A stretch of 54,418 nt of DNA, from the NCBI RefSeq assembly GCF_029167235.1, contig NZ_JARFTR010000208.1, positions 1 to 54,418 of the forward strand. The letters run 5' to 3'. The DNA is from Kamptonema sp. UHCC 0994 (GTDB lineage: Bacteria > Cyanobacteriota > Cyanobacteriia > Cyanobacteriales > Microcoleaceae). This document shows positions 18,501 to 29,600 of the stretch, in pieces (positions within the stretch are counted from its first letter, which is position 1; every line of letters starts with the position of its first letter). The position numbers and the translations under genes are program-made. The notes below the pieces were generated by a model, which saw only the letters and a program-made list of their open reading frames with translations, ran no database searches and was not told the DNA's origin.

Positions 18501-20938
18501 GTCAATTAGCTTATCGTCTTGCCTTAGAAGCAGATGCCAAAAATATTCGCTCTGCAACTTTTGTGATTATTGGATTATCTTTGCACCATTACAAGTATCA
18601 TTTGCGAGAAACTCTACCCATTTTTCAGGCAGGCTATCAAGCCGGATTAGAAACAGGAAACTTTGAGTATGTCGGATATAACGCCCATGGATTTTGTTTG
18701 AGTTCCTACTGTTGCGGCCAACCTTTGGCAGAATTAGAATTCCAAAGCCGTGCCTATCGTCAGCAATTACTCGATTTCAATCAACTAGCAACAGCAAACT
18801 ATTGTGCAATTTATTGGGAAACAACACTGTTCTTGCTGGGTAATCCAGACAAGATTGAGCTTTCCTTTGAACCCGTTGCCAATGAAGAAAAACTCGTTTC
18901 TCAGGCTCTTGCCTCCAAGGATCTGATGCGAGTATTTACATTCTATATGTGCAGAGCAATGTTAAGGTTCCTACTTGGAGACTTTGCTCTGGCAAACGCC
19001 GATATTGTTAGAGCCAGACAATATATAGCGGGAGGCGCAGGACGAATTGTCGCAGCTTTATACTTTTATGACTCCCTGATTGCTCTTGCCACTGAGTCCT
19101 ATTCTGCTGATGAGTTAGAAGCGCAACGGCAACGAATTCAGGAGAATCAAGCTCGATTGCAGCTTTGGGCAGAATACGCTCCCATGAACTATTTGCATCA
19201 GTGGCAGTTGGTAGAAGCAGAGAAATACCGGGTTTTGGGACAGAAGGCAGAACCCCTAGACTTGTACGATCGCGCCATTGCCGGAGCAAAAGAAAACGAA
19301 TATATCCAAGAAGAAGCCCTTGCCAATGAACTAGCAGCCAAATTCTATCTCGACTGGGGAAAAGAGAAATTAGCGGCTCTTTATATGCAGGAAGCCTACT
19401 ATTGTTATGCTCGCTGGGGAGCAAAAGCTAAAGTAGTTGATTTAGAAAAAAGCTATCCCCAACTCCTCGCACCCATCCTACAACAACCTCGCGCTGCTGA
19501 CTCCTTCAAGGAAACATTGGCACGAGGAACGATTTCTGCTACCAACACCTCTAGTAGTGTCTCTGAAGCCTTGGATTTGGCAACTTTACTCAAAGCCTCT
19601 CAAGCAATTTCTGGAGAAATTAAACTCAATAAACTCCTAACTACTCTCCTAGAAATAGTCATTGCCAATGCAGGAGCCAGTAAATGTGTCTTACTCCTCA
19701 AACAAGATACAAATTTTCAAGTAGTAGCCTTGGTAGTACAAGGAGAAGCGCCACAACTATTACCATCAATTCCTCTAGAATCTAGCCCTGATATCGCAAT
19801 TAGTTTGGTAAATAATGTCAAGCGAACTTTATCCTCTTTAGTATTAGCAGATGCCCGGATAAATTATCAGTTTGTTGGTGATAGTTACATTCAAAAATAT
19901 CAGCCAAAAAGTGTTCTTTGTAGCCCAATTCTGAATCAAGGGCAGTTGATAGGTATTTTATATCTGGAAAATAACTTAACTATAGGGGCATTTACCACCG
20001 AGCGTGTGGAAGTCCTGAATTTAATTTGCGCTCAAGCTGCCATTTCCTTAGAAAATGCCCGTTTATATCAAGCCGCACAACAAGCATTACAAGACCTACA
20101 ACAAGCCCAACTAACAATAGTTCAAAGTGAAAAAATGTCAGCCTTGGGTCATTTAGTGGCTGGCGTTGCTCACGAAATTAATAACCCTGTTGGTTTCCTC
20201 GGTGGCAATATTCAGCCGGCCTTAGATTATATCAATGATTTATTCGGATTGCTCGATTTAGTTGAGAAAGAATCTGCTAATTTGAATGTGACAATTAAGG
20301 AAGAAATAGAAGCGATTGAGCTTGACTACATCCGGGAAGACTTACCAAAATTAGTCAGTTCAATGCAGGAAGGTGTGAAGCGAATCCAAGAGATTAGCAC
20401 AAGTTTGCGAACCTTCTCTCGTGCGGATACTAATCATCCGGTTGCTTGCAATATCCACGATGGGATTGACAGTACCATTATGATCCTGAAACATCGCCTA
20501 AAAGCCAACGAAAATCGTCCTGAAATTAAAGTGATTAAAGACTATGGGGATTTACCCCAAATTGAATGTTATGCGGGACAGTTAAATCAGGTATTTATGA
20601 ATTTGTTGAGTAATGCCATTGATGCAGTTGAAGAATCAAATACTGGGCATACTTATGGGGAAATCAATAATGAAATTACCGTTAAAACAGAGTTAACCAG
20701 TGACAAAAAACAGGCAGTAATTCGGATTAAAGACAATGGAATTGGTATGAATGCTGACGTGCAATCAAAGATTTTTGAACATTTATTTACCACGAAGGAA
20801 GTAGGAAAAGGGACGGGATTAGGATTGGCGATCGCGCGTCAAATCGTTGTCGAAAAACATGGCGGTTCCATACAAGTAAACTCTATACTAGGATCGGGAA
20901 CTGAATTTATCATCACCTTACCCATCAAGGCGGTATAA
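15530..20938 (+). CDS. Trifunctional Ser/Thr kinase / ATPase / histidine kinase 2
   Basis: 1802 residues. The kinase domain (D139 in HKDIKPAN, D158 in DFS) and ATPase (GFSGIGKT 350-357) closely match paralogue 1. The helical-repeat region is of a different class (HYQIGQLLLQQIEPEAREERIF, FCLSSYCCGQPLAELE) shared only with paralogue 6. GAF (~1347-1512) is of the paralogue 1 type. There is no PAS domain. The transmitter (H1548 in AHEINNP) diverges from the other five (EAIELDYIREDLPKLVSSMQ) and resembles the membrane histidine kinase at 2988-4754. The gene follows its predecessor by 61 bp with its own AAAGG ribosome binding site, about 11 bp before the ATG. It is a mosaic member of the array. Confidence 0.93.
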   Translation: MNQHPNLSGYQITEELYIGTRTLVYRGIRTSDQQPIIIKILRNEYPKFNELVQFRNQYTITKNLDFSYIVKPLNLEAYHNSYALVMEDFGGISLSTYRPMATDPSKINQNLPLAEFLQIAIQLTDILNYLYQNRVIHKDIKPANILINPDTKVVKLIDFSISSLLPRETQEIQNPKVLEGTLAYISPEQTGRMNRGIDYRSDFYSLGVTFYELLTGRLPFISTDAMELVHCHLAKQAITIHDINPELPLILSKIISKLMAKNAEGRYQTALGIKHDLEICLEQLQTTGNIQTFKLGERDISDRFTLPEKLYGREQEVKILLQAFERVANPPISPLTKGGHRGVEMMLVAGFSGIGKTAVINEVHKPIVRQRGYFIKGKYDQFQRNIPFSAFVQAFRDLIGQLLSESDLQLQTWKTQILAALGNNGQVLIDVIPELENIIGKQPPATTLSGSAAQNRFNLLMQKFVQVFTRKEHPLVMFLDDWQWADSASMNLLQLLMQDTEYLLILGAYRDREVSPVHPFILTVDEIVKTGAKVNTITLSPLSEVDMNRLVADTLNCELSLAKTLTKLVYQKTKGNPFFATQFLKALYDDRLISFDWNIQHWQCDIAQVKALAITDDVVEFMALQLQKLPIETQDVLKLAACIGAEFDLNTLVIVSEKSTGKTATALWKALQENLVIPTTKIYKFFTQSDSNEVFKASANPTYRFLHDRVQQAAYSLIPEQDRAIVHYQIGQLLLQQIEPEAREERIFALVNQLNYGIALIEDQTERDNLAQLNLLACQKARVATAYQAARKYTELGLNLLGSEAWQRNYQMTLSLHELGAEVASLCGEFEQMNQWIETAICHARTSLEQVNVYTVKIQALTSQNKFLEAISIAQSILKELGVEFPERPTLEDIQQAVQEINASIGDRPIEGLFNLPAMVDAEKLATMQVAASILSACYLVGSPLYSLAIALQVNLSLQYGNSPTSAFSYGIYGALVINLLQDVTAATQFGQLAYRLALEADAKNIRSATFVIIGLSLHHYKYHLRETLPIFQAGYQAGLETGNFEYVGYNAHGFCLSSYCCGQPLAELEFQSRAYRQQLLDFNQLATANYCAIYWETTLFLLGNPDKIELSFEPVANEEKLVSQALASKDLMRVFTFYMCRAMLRFLLGDFALANADIVRARQYIAGGAGRIVAALYFYDSLIALATESYSADELEAQRQRIQENQARLQLWAEYAPMNYLHQWQLVEAEKYRVLGQKAEPLDLYDRAIAGAKENEYIQEEALANELAAKFYLDWGKEKLAALYMQEAYYCYARWGAKAKVVDLEKSYPQLLAPILQQPRAADSFKETLARGTISATNTSSSVSEALDLATLLKASQAISGEIKLNKLLTTLLEIVIANAGASKCVLLLKQDTNFQVVALVVQGEAPQLLPSIPLESSPDIAISLVNNVKRTLSSLVLADARINYQFVGDSYIQKYQPKSVLCSPILNQGQLIGILYLENNLTIGAFTTERVEVLNLICAQAAISLENARLYQAAQQALQDLQQAQLTIVQSEKMSALGHLVAGVAHEINNPVGFLGGNIQPALDYINDLFGLLDLVEKESANLNVTIKEEIEAIELDYIREDLPKLVSSMQEGVKRIQEISTSLRTFSRADTNHPVACNIHDGIDSTIMILKHRLKANENRPEIKVIKDYGDLPQIECYAGQLNQVFMNLLSNAIDAVEESNTGHTYGEINNEITVKTELTSDKKQAVIRIKDNGIGMNADVQSKIFEHLFTTKEVGKGTGLGLAIARQIVVEKHGGSIQVNSILGSGTEFIITLPIKAV
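16514..16557 (+). repeat. In-frame C-run/G-run palindrome in kinase 2
   Basis: Same element and same site as at 10174-10217. It encodes NPPISPLTKGGHRGV just before Walker A. The right arm is slightly decayed (GAGGGGT). Confidence 0.85.
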
Positions 20939-21007
20939 ACAAGTTAATTCTTCCCTGGCATTCGGACTCATGTAAACGCTCGCTTACTCATCAATTTTCA
21001 AACAAAT

Positions 21008-24000
21008 ATGGACATTAATAACTCTCACTCCTCCAGCAAACCTCACACAACCGTTCAAATTCCCAACTATAAAATTGTCTCCACAGTTTATTCAGGAAGT
21101 CGAACCGTAGTATATCGGGCCATCCGTACCCATGACCAATTACCTGTTGTCATTAAACTCCTGAAAAACGACTATCCTACCTGTAGCGAACTCGTGCAGT
21201 TTCGCAATCAATATACCATTGCTAAAAACCTTCATAAACCTGGAATTATCCAAACTTATAGCCTGGAACCTTACCAAAATGGCTATGCGTTAATCATGGA
21301 AGATTTTGGTGGGATTTCCCTTCAAGAATGGGTGATTAAAGGGAAGAACGCACTATCTTTGAGGGAGTTTTTAGTTCTAGCGATCGCACTGTGCAATATC
21401 TTAGATATACTGTATCGCGATCGCGTTATTCACAAAGACATCAAACCCAGCAATATCTTAATTAATCCTGAAACTAAACAACTCAAATTAATTGACTTTA
21501 GTATCGCCTCCTTGCTACCGCGAGAAACCCAGACACTCATCAATCCTAATATTTTAGAAGGGACACTCGCTTATATTTCCCCAGAACAGACAGGAAGAAT
21601 GAATCGGGGGATTGACTATCGGACTGACTTTTATTCTTTAGGTGTCACCTTCTACGAATTACTGACAGGAAAGTTGCCTTTTGCGTCCAACGATCCAATG
21701 GAGTTGATACATTCTCATATTGCCAAACAACCACCCCTTTTAGGGAATAGAGAAGAAATTCCCCAAGTTATTTGCGATCTCGTGATGAAAATGATGGCAA
21801 AAAATGCTGAAGACCGCTATCAAAGTGCATTAGGAATTAAATTTGATTTAGAAAAATGTTTAACTAAACTCCAAGAAACGGGTTCGATTGAGAGCTTTGA
21901 AATTGGACAGAGGGATATATGCGATCGCTTCATCATCCCCGACAAACTCTATGGACGAGAAACCGAAGTAAAAACCCTACTCCAAGCCTTTGAACGAGTT
22001 GCTAACCCCCCTCAATCCCCCCTTGCTAAGGGGGGACATAGGGGGGTAGAAATGATGCTAGTCGCTGGTTTTTCGGGAATTGGAAAAACTGCGGTTGTTA
22101 ACGAAGTTCATAAACCGATTGTGCGGCAACGTGGCTATTTTATCAAAGGGAAATATGACCAATTTCAACGCAATATTCCCTTTAGTGCATTTGTCCAAGC
22201 TTTCCGAGATTTAATGGGGCAATTATTAAGCGAAAGTGATGCACAAATTCAGCAATGGAGAAACCAGATATTATCAGCCGTTGGAGAAAACGGACAAGTC
22301 ATTATTGAAGTCATTCCCGAATTATCAAAAATTATTGGTGAACAGCCACCCGCCATAGAATTATCAGGAGATGCAGCACAAAATAGATTTAATTTATTAT
22401 TTCAAAAGTTTACCCAAGTCTTTACCAGTGCTGAACATCCCTTAGTGACGTTTTTAGATGATTTGCAATGGGCGGATTCAGCATCGCTGAAGTTAATACA
22501 GCTATTAATGGCTGATACAAATTATCTTTTTTTAATTGGTGCATACCGTGATAACGAAGTTAATTCAGCACATCCATTGGTGTTGACTTTGCGCGAGATT
22601 CAAAAAAAACAAGCAACGATTAATACGATTACTTTGATGCCACTGAGTCAACTCAAAGTAAATCAATTAGTTGCTGACACACTTAAATGTTCTGAAAGTT
22701 TGGCATGGACTTTTTCTCAATTAATTTATCAAAAAACTCAAGGAAATCCGTTTTTTGTAACCCAGTTTCTCAAGGCATTGTATCAAGAGAATCTCATTCA
22801 ATTTGATTTTGAGTTAGGCTGTTGGCAATGTGATATTGCCCAAGTGCATCAGCAAGCACTTACAGATGACATTGTGGTTTTTATGGCATTGCAATTGCGA
22901 AAACTACCGTCATCAACTCAAAATATATTGCAGTTAGCTGCTTGTATTGGCAATCAGTTTGATTTAGCAACTTTGGCAATTGTTTCAGAACAATCGGAAA
23001 TCGAAACGGCTGCGGATTTATGGAAAGCATTACAAGAAGGGCTAATTTTACCGCTCAGCGATGTTTATAAGTTTTATCAGGGAGAAGAAAATGAGAGATT
23101 GGTAGTGTCAAAGGAAAATACTACTAAACAAATAGCCAAGTATAGATTTTTACATGACCGAGTACAGCAAGCTGCTTACTCATTGATTCCCAGTCATCAA
23201 AAAACAGCAACTCATCTGAAAATAGGACAGTTACTTCAACAAAATTTATCCGAGCTAGAGCAAGAGGAAAAACTATTTGATATTGTTGGACATTTGAATT
23301 TAGGAATTGAGCTAATTACTCAACCAAGCGAATGCCAAGCATTAGCTCAACTGAATTTGCAAGCGGGAGTGAAAGCGAGAAATTCTACAGCTTATGTTGC
23401 AGCAAGGGTTTATTTGCAAACAGGGATGAACCTACTTGAGACAAACTGCTGGCAACATCAGTATAAATTGACTCTGAATCTGTATGTTATGGCTGGGGAA
23501 ATTGCCTATTTGAATGGTGACTTTGAGGGCATGGAACAGATAGCAGGATTGGTATTACAGGAAGCACTGACAATTTTCGACAAAATTAAAATTTATGAAA
23601 TTGAAATTGCAGCGCAAGTTATCCAAAGTAATGTGCTAGAAGCGATCGCAGTTGGCAGAAAAGCATTAGGGGAATTGGGGGTTGAACTGCCTACAGAAGC
23701 TGACGGAGCTAAGACTAGCAAAATGCTACAAATCCTTACCACGCAACTCGAAGGTAGACAAGTTGAAGACTTGATCGATCTGCCATTAATGACCGATCCT
23801 ACTACTCAGGCGGCCATAGAAGTTCTGGGAATGTTGTTTTCACCAATTATTCAAGGAATGCCCGGTTTATTACCTTGGCTGAGTTCGATGATGGTGAGTT
23901 TATCTCTCAAATCAGGCAATACGGCAGCATCAATCAATGGGTATGGTATGCACGGGATGGTGTTGTGTGCTTTTTTAGAAGATACTTCCGCAGGCTATGC

Positions 24001-26467
24001 TTTTGGTAAATTAGCTCTAAGTTTACTCGAAAAATTTAACGCCCAAAAGATTAAATCCGTTGTCATGTGTCTGTTTGGTTGCTTTATTCAACACTCCCAA
24101 GAGCGATTGGATGCCACAGTTCCGACATTGAAAGCCGCCTACAATGCTGGCATAGAAACTGGAGATTTTTTACACGCTGGTTTTGCTCTCAGTGGTCAAA
24201 GTAGTAACAGATTTTTTAGTGGTGAAGAACTGCATAGTTTTATTCAAGACCTAGCTGACTATGATGTAGCCTTGGCTCAGGTGAAACAATATTCTGCTCA
24301 AGTATACCTAAATCTGGGAAAACAAGTAGCAGAAAACTTGATTGAATTAGTCAGTCAACCCGATTGCTTGATTGGCAATAGCTACAATGAAATGTTGATG
24401 CTACCTAAACACCAGCAGGATAATGACCTAATAGCGATCGCGCAAGCCTATATCTACAAATTGTTGCTTGCTTACTATTTTGGGAATTATCCAGATGCAC
24501 GGAACTATATTGACCAAGCCAAGTTGTGTTTAATGGCAGTATCAGCATCGATTTTTGTGCCGATTTTCCATTTTTATGCTGCTCTAACTCATCTAGCACT
24601 TTTCCCTACCCAGCCAGAACCGGAGCAAGCCGAACTGCTTGATGTTGCTACCACCCATCAAAAGATTCTGCATCAGTGGGCGCAAAATGCTCCGATGAAT
24701 CACTTGCATAAATGGTATTTAGTTGAGGCTGAACGTTATCGAGTTTTGGGTAAAAAAGTCGCAGCCAGTGAGTGTTATGACCGAGCCATAAATCTTGCTA
24801 AAGAACATCAGTTCATACAGGAAGAAGCCTTAGCTAATGAACTGGCAGCTAAATTCTACTTCGACTGGGGCAAACAGCGCATTGCTGGAGAATACATGAC
24901 AAACGCCTACTATGGCTATGCTCGTTGGGGTGCCAAAGCCAAAGTCGCTGATTTAGAAAAACGCTATCCCCAATTACTTGCCCCCATATTACAGCAAACC
25001 CGTTCTCCCTTTTCCACTCACGAAACCGTCTTTGCCGAAGGAACTGTCACCTCTACCAGTTCTTCGACCAGTATTTCCCATTCCCTGGATTTAGCTGCAA
25101 TTCTCAAAGCTTCCCAAACTCTCTCAGGCGAAATCGAACTGTCCAAACTGCTTTCATCGTTGCTTTCTATTGTTGTTGAAAATGCGGGAGCAGATAAGTG
25201 TGTGTTAATGCTCTTGCGATCCGATCGCTTGCTGGTTAAGGGGTCAATAACTGGCAATACAGAGCCAGTTGTGTTGCAGAGAATTCCAGTTGAAGAGAGT
25301 CAGGATATTCCCTTAAAGCTAATTTACAAAGTCTTGCATAACAGGCAGACTGTTGTGCTACTTGATGCGATCGCCGATCCGACTTTAGCTAATGACCCGT
25401 ATATTATTCGTCAGCAGCCGAAGAGTATCTTGTGTAGCCCTATTTTACATCAAGGTAAGTTGATGGGCATTTTATATCTAGAAAATACTTTAGTAACGGG
25501 GGCGTTTACGAGCGATCGCGTGGAACTCCTCAACCTACTTTGCGCTCAAGCTGCTATCTCCCTACAAAATGCCCGACTTTACGAACAGGCACAAACCTAT
25601 TCCCAACAGCTAGAGCAAGCCTTGCAGGATTTGCAGCAAACCCAATTGCAAATGATTCAAAGCGAAAAAATGTCGGCTTTGGGTAATTTAGTTGCTGGCG
25701 TTGCTCATGAAATTAATAACCCCGTTGGCTTTATTGCTGGCAATTTGGATGAAGCTAAACGCACGTTTCAAGACTTAACCGAACATCTAGATTTGTATCG
25801 GACTCAAGCACCTACTGCCAATATTGCCGACCATGCCGAAGATATCGATTTAGACTATATGATCGAAGACTTGCCCAAAATCATCGACTCGATGCAACTG
25901 GGATGCGATCGCATCAAAGATATCAGCACTTCACTCCGCACCTTTTCTCGGGCTGACAAAGACTACAAAGTGCCCTTCAATATCCATGAGGGTATCGACA
26001 GCACGATCTTAATTCTCAAATATCGATTGAAAGCCAACGATAAGCGACCCGCTATTGAAGTAGTGAAAGACTACGGCAATATTTCGGCGATTAATTGTTT
26101 TCCAGGACAGCTTAACCAAGTGTTTATGAATACTCTTGCTAATGCGATAGATGCACTGGAAGAATCAAATACAAATCGCAGTTTTGCCGAAATAAAGGCT
26201 AATCCCAACTGCATTACCCTTCAAACATTCTTAGTAGATCGCCAGGTAAAAATTAGTATTGCTGATAATGGTCGCGGGATGAATGAATCAGTCAAACAAA
26301 AAATATTTGACCATTTATTTACGACTAAAGCAGTGGGTAAAGGCACGGGATTAGGACTGGCTATAGCGCGTCAAATCGTCGTAGAAAAACATAGCGGTTC
26401 CATTCACGTTAACTCTATACTAGGAAAAGGAACTGAATTTATCATCACCTTACCCACTCAGGCCTAA
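21008..26467 (+). CDS. Trifunctional Ser/Thr kinase / ATPase / histidine kinase 3
   Basis: 1819 residues. A 15-residue Ser/Asn-rich leader precedes the kinase (VQIPNYKIVSTVYSGSRTVVYRAI; D144 in HKDIKPSN, D163 in DFS). Then come the ATPase (GFSGIGKT 354-361), the class A helical-repeat region shared with paralogues 1, 4 and 5, GAF (~1361-1524), HisKA (H1567) and HATPase. There is no PAS domain and no membrane segment. The segment FYQGEENERLVVS is nearly the same in paralogue 4. The last 383 bp are identical to the end of paralogue 4. The ATG lies 69 bp after the previous stop and lacks a visible Shine-Dalgarno sequence (TTTTCAAACAAAT), unlike paralogues 1 and 2. Confidence 0.93.
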   Translation: MDINNSHSSSKPHTTVQIPNYKIVSTVYSGSRTVVYRAIRTHDQLPVVIKLLKNDYPTCSELVQFRNQYTIAKNLHKPGIIQTYSLEPYQNGYALIMEDFGGISLQEWVIKGKNALSLREFLVLAIALCNILDILYRDRVIHKDIKPSNILINPETKQLKLIDFSIASLLPRETQTLINPNILEGTLAYISPEQTGRMNRGIDYRTDFYSLGVTFYELLTGKLPFASNDPMELIHSHIAKQPPLLGNREEIPQVICDLVMKMMAKNAEDRYQSALGIKFDLEKCLTKLQETGSIESFEIGQRDICDRFIIPDKLYGRETEVKTLLQAFERVANPPQSPLAKGGHRGVEMMLVAGFSGIGKTAVVNEVHKPIVRQRGYFIKGKYDQFQRNIPFSAFVQAFRDLMGQLLSESDAQIQQWRNQILSAVGENGQVIIEVIPELSKIIGEQPPAIELSGDAAQNRFNLLFQKFTQVFTSAEHPLVTFLDDLQWADSASLKLIQLLMADTNYLFLIGAYRDNEVNSAHPLVLTLREIQKKQATINTITLMPLSQLKVNQLVADTLKCSESLAWTFSQLIYQKTQGNPFFVTQFLKALYQENLIQFDFELGCWQCDIAQVHQQALTDDIVVFMALQLRKLPSSTQNILQLAACIGNQFDLATLAIVSEQSEIETAADLWKALQEGLILPLSDVYKFYQGEENERLVVSKENTTKQIAKYRFLHDRVQQAAYSLIPSHQKTATHLKIGQLLQQNLSELEQEEKLFDIVGHLNLGIELITQPSECQALAQLNLQAGVKARNSTAYVAARVYLQTGMNLLETNCWQHQYKLTLNLYVMAGEIAYLNGDFEGMEQIAGLVLQEALTIFDKIKIYEIEIAAQVIQSNVLEAIAVGRKALGELGVELPTEADGAKTSKMLQILTTQLEGRQVEDLIDLPLMTDPTTQAAIEVLGMLFSPIIQGMPGLLPWLSSMMVSLSLKSGNTAASINGYGMHGMVLCAFLEDTSAGYAFGKLALSLLEKFNAQKIKSVVMCLFGCFIQHSQERLDATVPTLKAAYNAGIETGDFLHAGFALSGQSSNRFFSGEELHSFIQDLADYDVALAQVKQYSAQVYLNLGKQVAENLIELVSQPDCLIGNSYNEMLMLPKHQQDNDLIAIAQAYIYKLLLAYYFGNYPDARNYIDQAKLCLMAVSASIFVPIFHFYAALTHLALFPTQPEPEQAELLDVATTHQKILHQWAQNAPMNHLHKWYLVEAERYRVLGKKVAASECYDRAINLAKEHQFIQEEALANELAAKFYFDWGKQRIAGEYMTNAYYGYARWGAKAKVADLEKRYPQLLAPILQQTRSPFSTHETVFAEGTVTSTSSSTSISHSLDLAAILKASQTLSGEIELSKLLSSLLSIVVENAGADKCVLMLLRSDRLLVKGSITGNTEPVVLQRIPVEESQDIPLKLIYKVLHNRQTVVLLDAIADPTLANDPYIIRQQPKSILCSPILHQGKLMGILYLENTLVTGAFTSDRVELLNLLCAQAAISLQNARLYEQAQTYSQQLEQALQDLQQTQLQMIQSEKMSALGNLVAGVAHEINNPVGFIAGNLDEAKRTFQDLTEHLDLYRTQAPTANIADHAEDIDLDYMIEDLPKIIDSMQLGCDRIKDISTSLRTFSRADKDYKVPFNIHEGIDSTILILKYRLKANDKRPAIEVVKDYGNISAINCFPGQLNQVFMNTLANAIDALEESNTNRSFAEIKANPNCITLQTFLVDRQVKISIADNGRGMNESVKQKIFDHLFTTKAVGKGTGLGLAIARQIVVEKHSGSIHVNSILGKGTEFIITLPTQA
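22004..22047 (+). repeat. In-frame C-run/G-run palindrome in kinase 3
   Basis: Encodes NPPQSPLAKGGHRGV before Walker A, at the same site as in kinases 1, 2 and 5. The two arms around TTGCTAA are fully complementary. Confidence 0.85.
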
Positions 26468-26674
26468 AAAAAGTTAACTTTTCACTCTTCTTCAGACTCA
26501 TTTCACCAATTACTCACCCACCAATCCTCAAACAACAATGAACATGAATAACTCTCATCAAAACACCAACTCTCCGACAAATGTTCAAATTCCCAACTAT
26601 CAAATTATCCAAACAGTTTATTCAGGAAGTCGCACCTTAGTATATCGGGCAATCCGTACTTCAGACCAATTACC
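26085..26674. repeat. 590-bp perfect direct repeat, copy A (kinase 3/4 junction)
   Basis: Covers the last 383 bp of kinase 3, the 70-bp spacer and the first 137 bp of kinase 4. Base for base it equals 32053-32642, an offset of exactly 5968 bp. The flanking mismatches are at 26084 (T against C) and 26675 (A against T). Confidence 0.97.
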
Positions 26675-29600
26675 AGTTGTCATCAAACTGCTGAAAAACG
26701 ACTATCCCACCTTTAGCGAACTGGTGCAGTTTCGCAATCAATACACCATTGCTAAAAATCTCAACTCACCTTCGATCGTCCAAACCTACAGCCTGGAACC
26801 CTATCAAAATGGCTATGCCTTAGTCATGGAAGACTTTGGGGGGATTTCTCTGAAAGAATGGGCAATGAAGGGAAATCTACAATCAGTACAGGAGTTTTTA
26901 ACAATCGCGATCGCACTGTGCAACACCTTATATCTACTCTATCACGAGCGAATTATTCATAAAGACATCAAACCTGCCAATATTTTAATTAATCCTGAAA
27001 CGAAACAAGTCAAATTAATTGACTTCAGTATTGCCTCTTTGCTACCACGAGAAACCCAAACCCTCATCAATCCCAATGGGCTGGAAGGGACATTAAGTTA
27101 TATTTCTCCCGAACAAACTGGACGGATGAATCGTGGGATTGACTATCGTACTGACTTTTATTCTTTAGGTGTCACCTTCTACGAATTACTGACAGGGAAA
27201 TTACCATTTCAATCACATGACCTGATGGAGTTAGTACATGGTCATATTGCCAAAGCAGCACCCTTAGTACAGGAAATTAACCCACAAATTCCGTCTGTAC
27301 TCTCAGATATTGTCAACAAATTGATGGCAAAGAATGCCGAATCCAGATATCAAAGTGCTTTGGGACTGAAATATGATTTAGAAAATTGTTTAACTCAGTT
27401 ACAAGTTACGGGTTCGATTGAGAGCTTTGAGATTGCACAGAGGGATGTATGCGATCGCTTCCTCATCCCCGACAAACTCTATGGACGAGAAGCCGAGGTA
27501 GAAACTCTACTCCAAGCCTTTGAGCGAGTCAGTCAAGGAGCCACAGAAATGATGCTAGTCGCTGGTTTTTCGGGGATTGGAAAAACAGCCGTTGTCAATG
27601 AAGTTCATAAACCAATTGTCAGACAACGCGGTTATTTTATCAAAGGCAAATACGACCAATTTCAACGAAATATTCCCTTCTCTGGTTTTGTGCAAGCATT
27701 TCGAGATTTGATTGGACAATTGTTAACCGAAAGCGATCTCCAACTAGAGCAATGGAAAAGCCAAATATTATCAGCGGTGGGAGAAAATGGACAGGTAATT
27801 ATTGAAGTCATCCCCGAATTATCAATAATTATTGGTCAACAACAACCTGCTACAGAATTATCAGGAAGTGCTGCACAAAATAGATTTAATTTATTGTTTC
27901 AAAAATTCACCCAAGTCTTTACCAGTGCAGAACATCCCTTAGTAATGTTCTTAGATGATTTGCAATGGGTAGATTCAGCATCGCTGAAGTTAATGGAGCT
28001 ATTAATAGCTGATACAGGTCATCTTTTGTTAATTGGTGCCTACCGTGATAATGAAGTCAACCCGGCACATCCATTGATGTTGACTTTGAGTGAGATTCAA
28101 AAAAACCAAGCAACGATTAATACGATTACTTTAGCGCCATTGAGTCAAGTCAAAGTAAATCAATTAGTTGCTGACACACTGAAATGTCCAGAAAATTTAG
28201 CATTACCTCTTTCTCAATTAATTTCTCAAAAAACTCAAGGAAATCCGTTTTTCGCTACCCAGTTTCTCAAAGCATTACATCAAGATCGACTGATTCAATT
28301 CACGCCCCCAACCCCCCCTTACCAAGGGGGGGCTACAGGGGGATGGCAATGTGACATTGCACAAGTGAATCAGCAAGCAGTTACAGATGACGTTGTGGCA
28401 TTTATGGGTTTTCAATTGCGAAAATTACCAACCTCAACTCAACAGATATTGCAGTTAGCAGCTTGTATTGGCAATCAGTTTGATTTAGCAACTTTGGCAA
28501 TTGTTTCAGAAAAATCAGAAATTGAAACCTCGGCAGATTTATGGAAAGCATTACAAGAAGGGTTGATTTTGCCACTCAGCGATGTTTATAAGTTTTATCA
28601 GGGAGAAGAAAATGAGAGATTGGTAGTGTCAAATGAAAATACTGCTAAACAAATAGCCAAGTATAGATTTTTACATGACCGAGTACAACAAGCGGCTTAT
28701 TCCCTGATTCCCGATAAACAGAAAACAGCAACTCATCTCAAAATTGGCAGGTTACTTGAACAAAAATTATCCAAGCTAGAGCAAGAAGAAAAACTGTTTG
28801 ATCTTGTTGGGCATTTAAACCAAGGAATTGAGCTAATAACCCAACCGCAACAACGAGAAGCCTTAGCTCAACTTAACTTAAAAGCAGGACAGAAAGCCAG
28901 AAATTCTACAGCTTATGCTGCGGCAATAGTTTATCTGCAAACGAGCATTGGGCTACTAGAGATAAATTGTTGGCAAAGCCAGTATGAATTGACCCTAAAA
29001 CTCTATGTTGCCTCCGCTGAAGCTGCTTATTTGAATGCTGACCTCGACGGCATGGAAGAGATGGCAGCAGTGGTGTTGCAATCAGCTCAGACAATTTTCG
29101 ACAAGGTGAAAATCTACGAAATTCAAATTGCGGCACTAACGGCTAGAAGCCTAATGTTAGGGGCGATCGCAGTGGGAAGAGAGGTTCTAGCGCAATTGGG
29201 GGTAGAACTCCCGACGGAAGTAGACGAAACCAAGATTGGCAAAGCCTTACAAGACATTAATCGCCAACTCCAGGACAGAGAGATTGCAGGGCTGATTGAC
29301 CTACCGATGATGAGCGATCGCACTACTCAAGCCGCGATGCAACTGTTAGGAGCGTTGTCTACACCAGTGATCCAGGGAATGCCAGGTTTACTGCCCCTCT
29401 TGGGCGCAACGATGGTGCGGTTGTCGCTCCAATTTGGCAATGCCCCCGTCTCGACAGTAGGATATGTGATTCATGGAATGGTGCTGTGTACCTTTTTGGG
29501 CGAAGTCGAAGCAGGCTACAAGTTTGGTAGATTAGCGCTCTCGTTGCTGGAGAGGTTGAATGCTCAGTCCATGAAGTCTAACACTCTAAACCTGTTTGGG

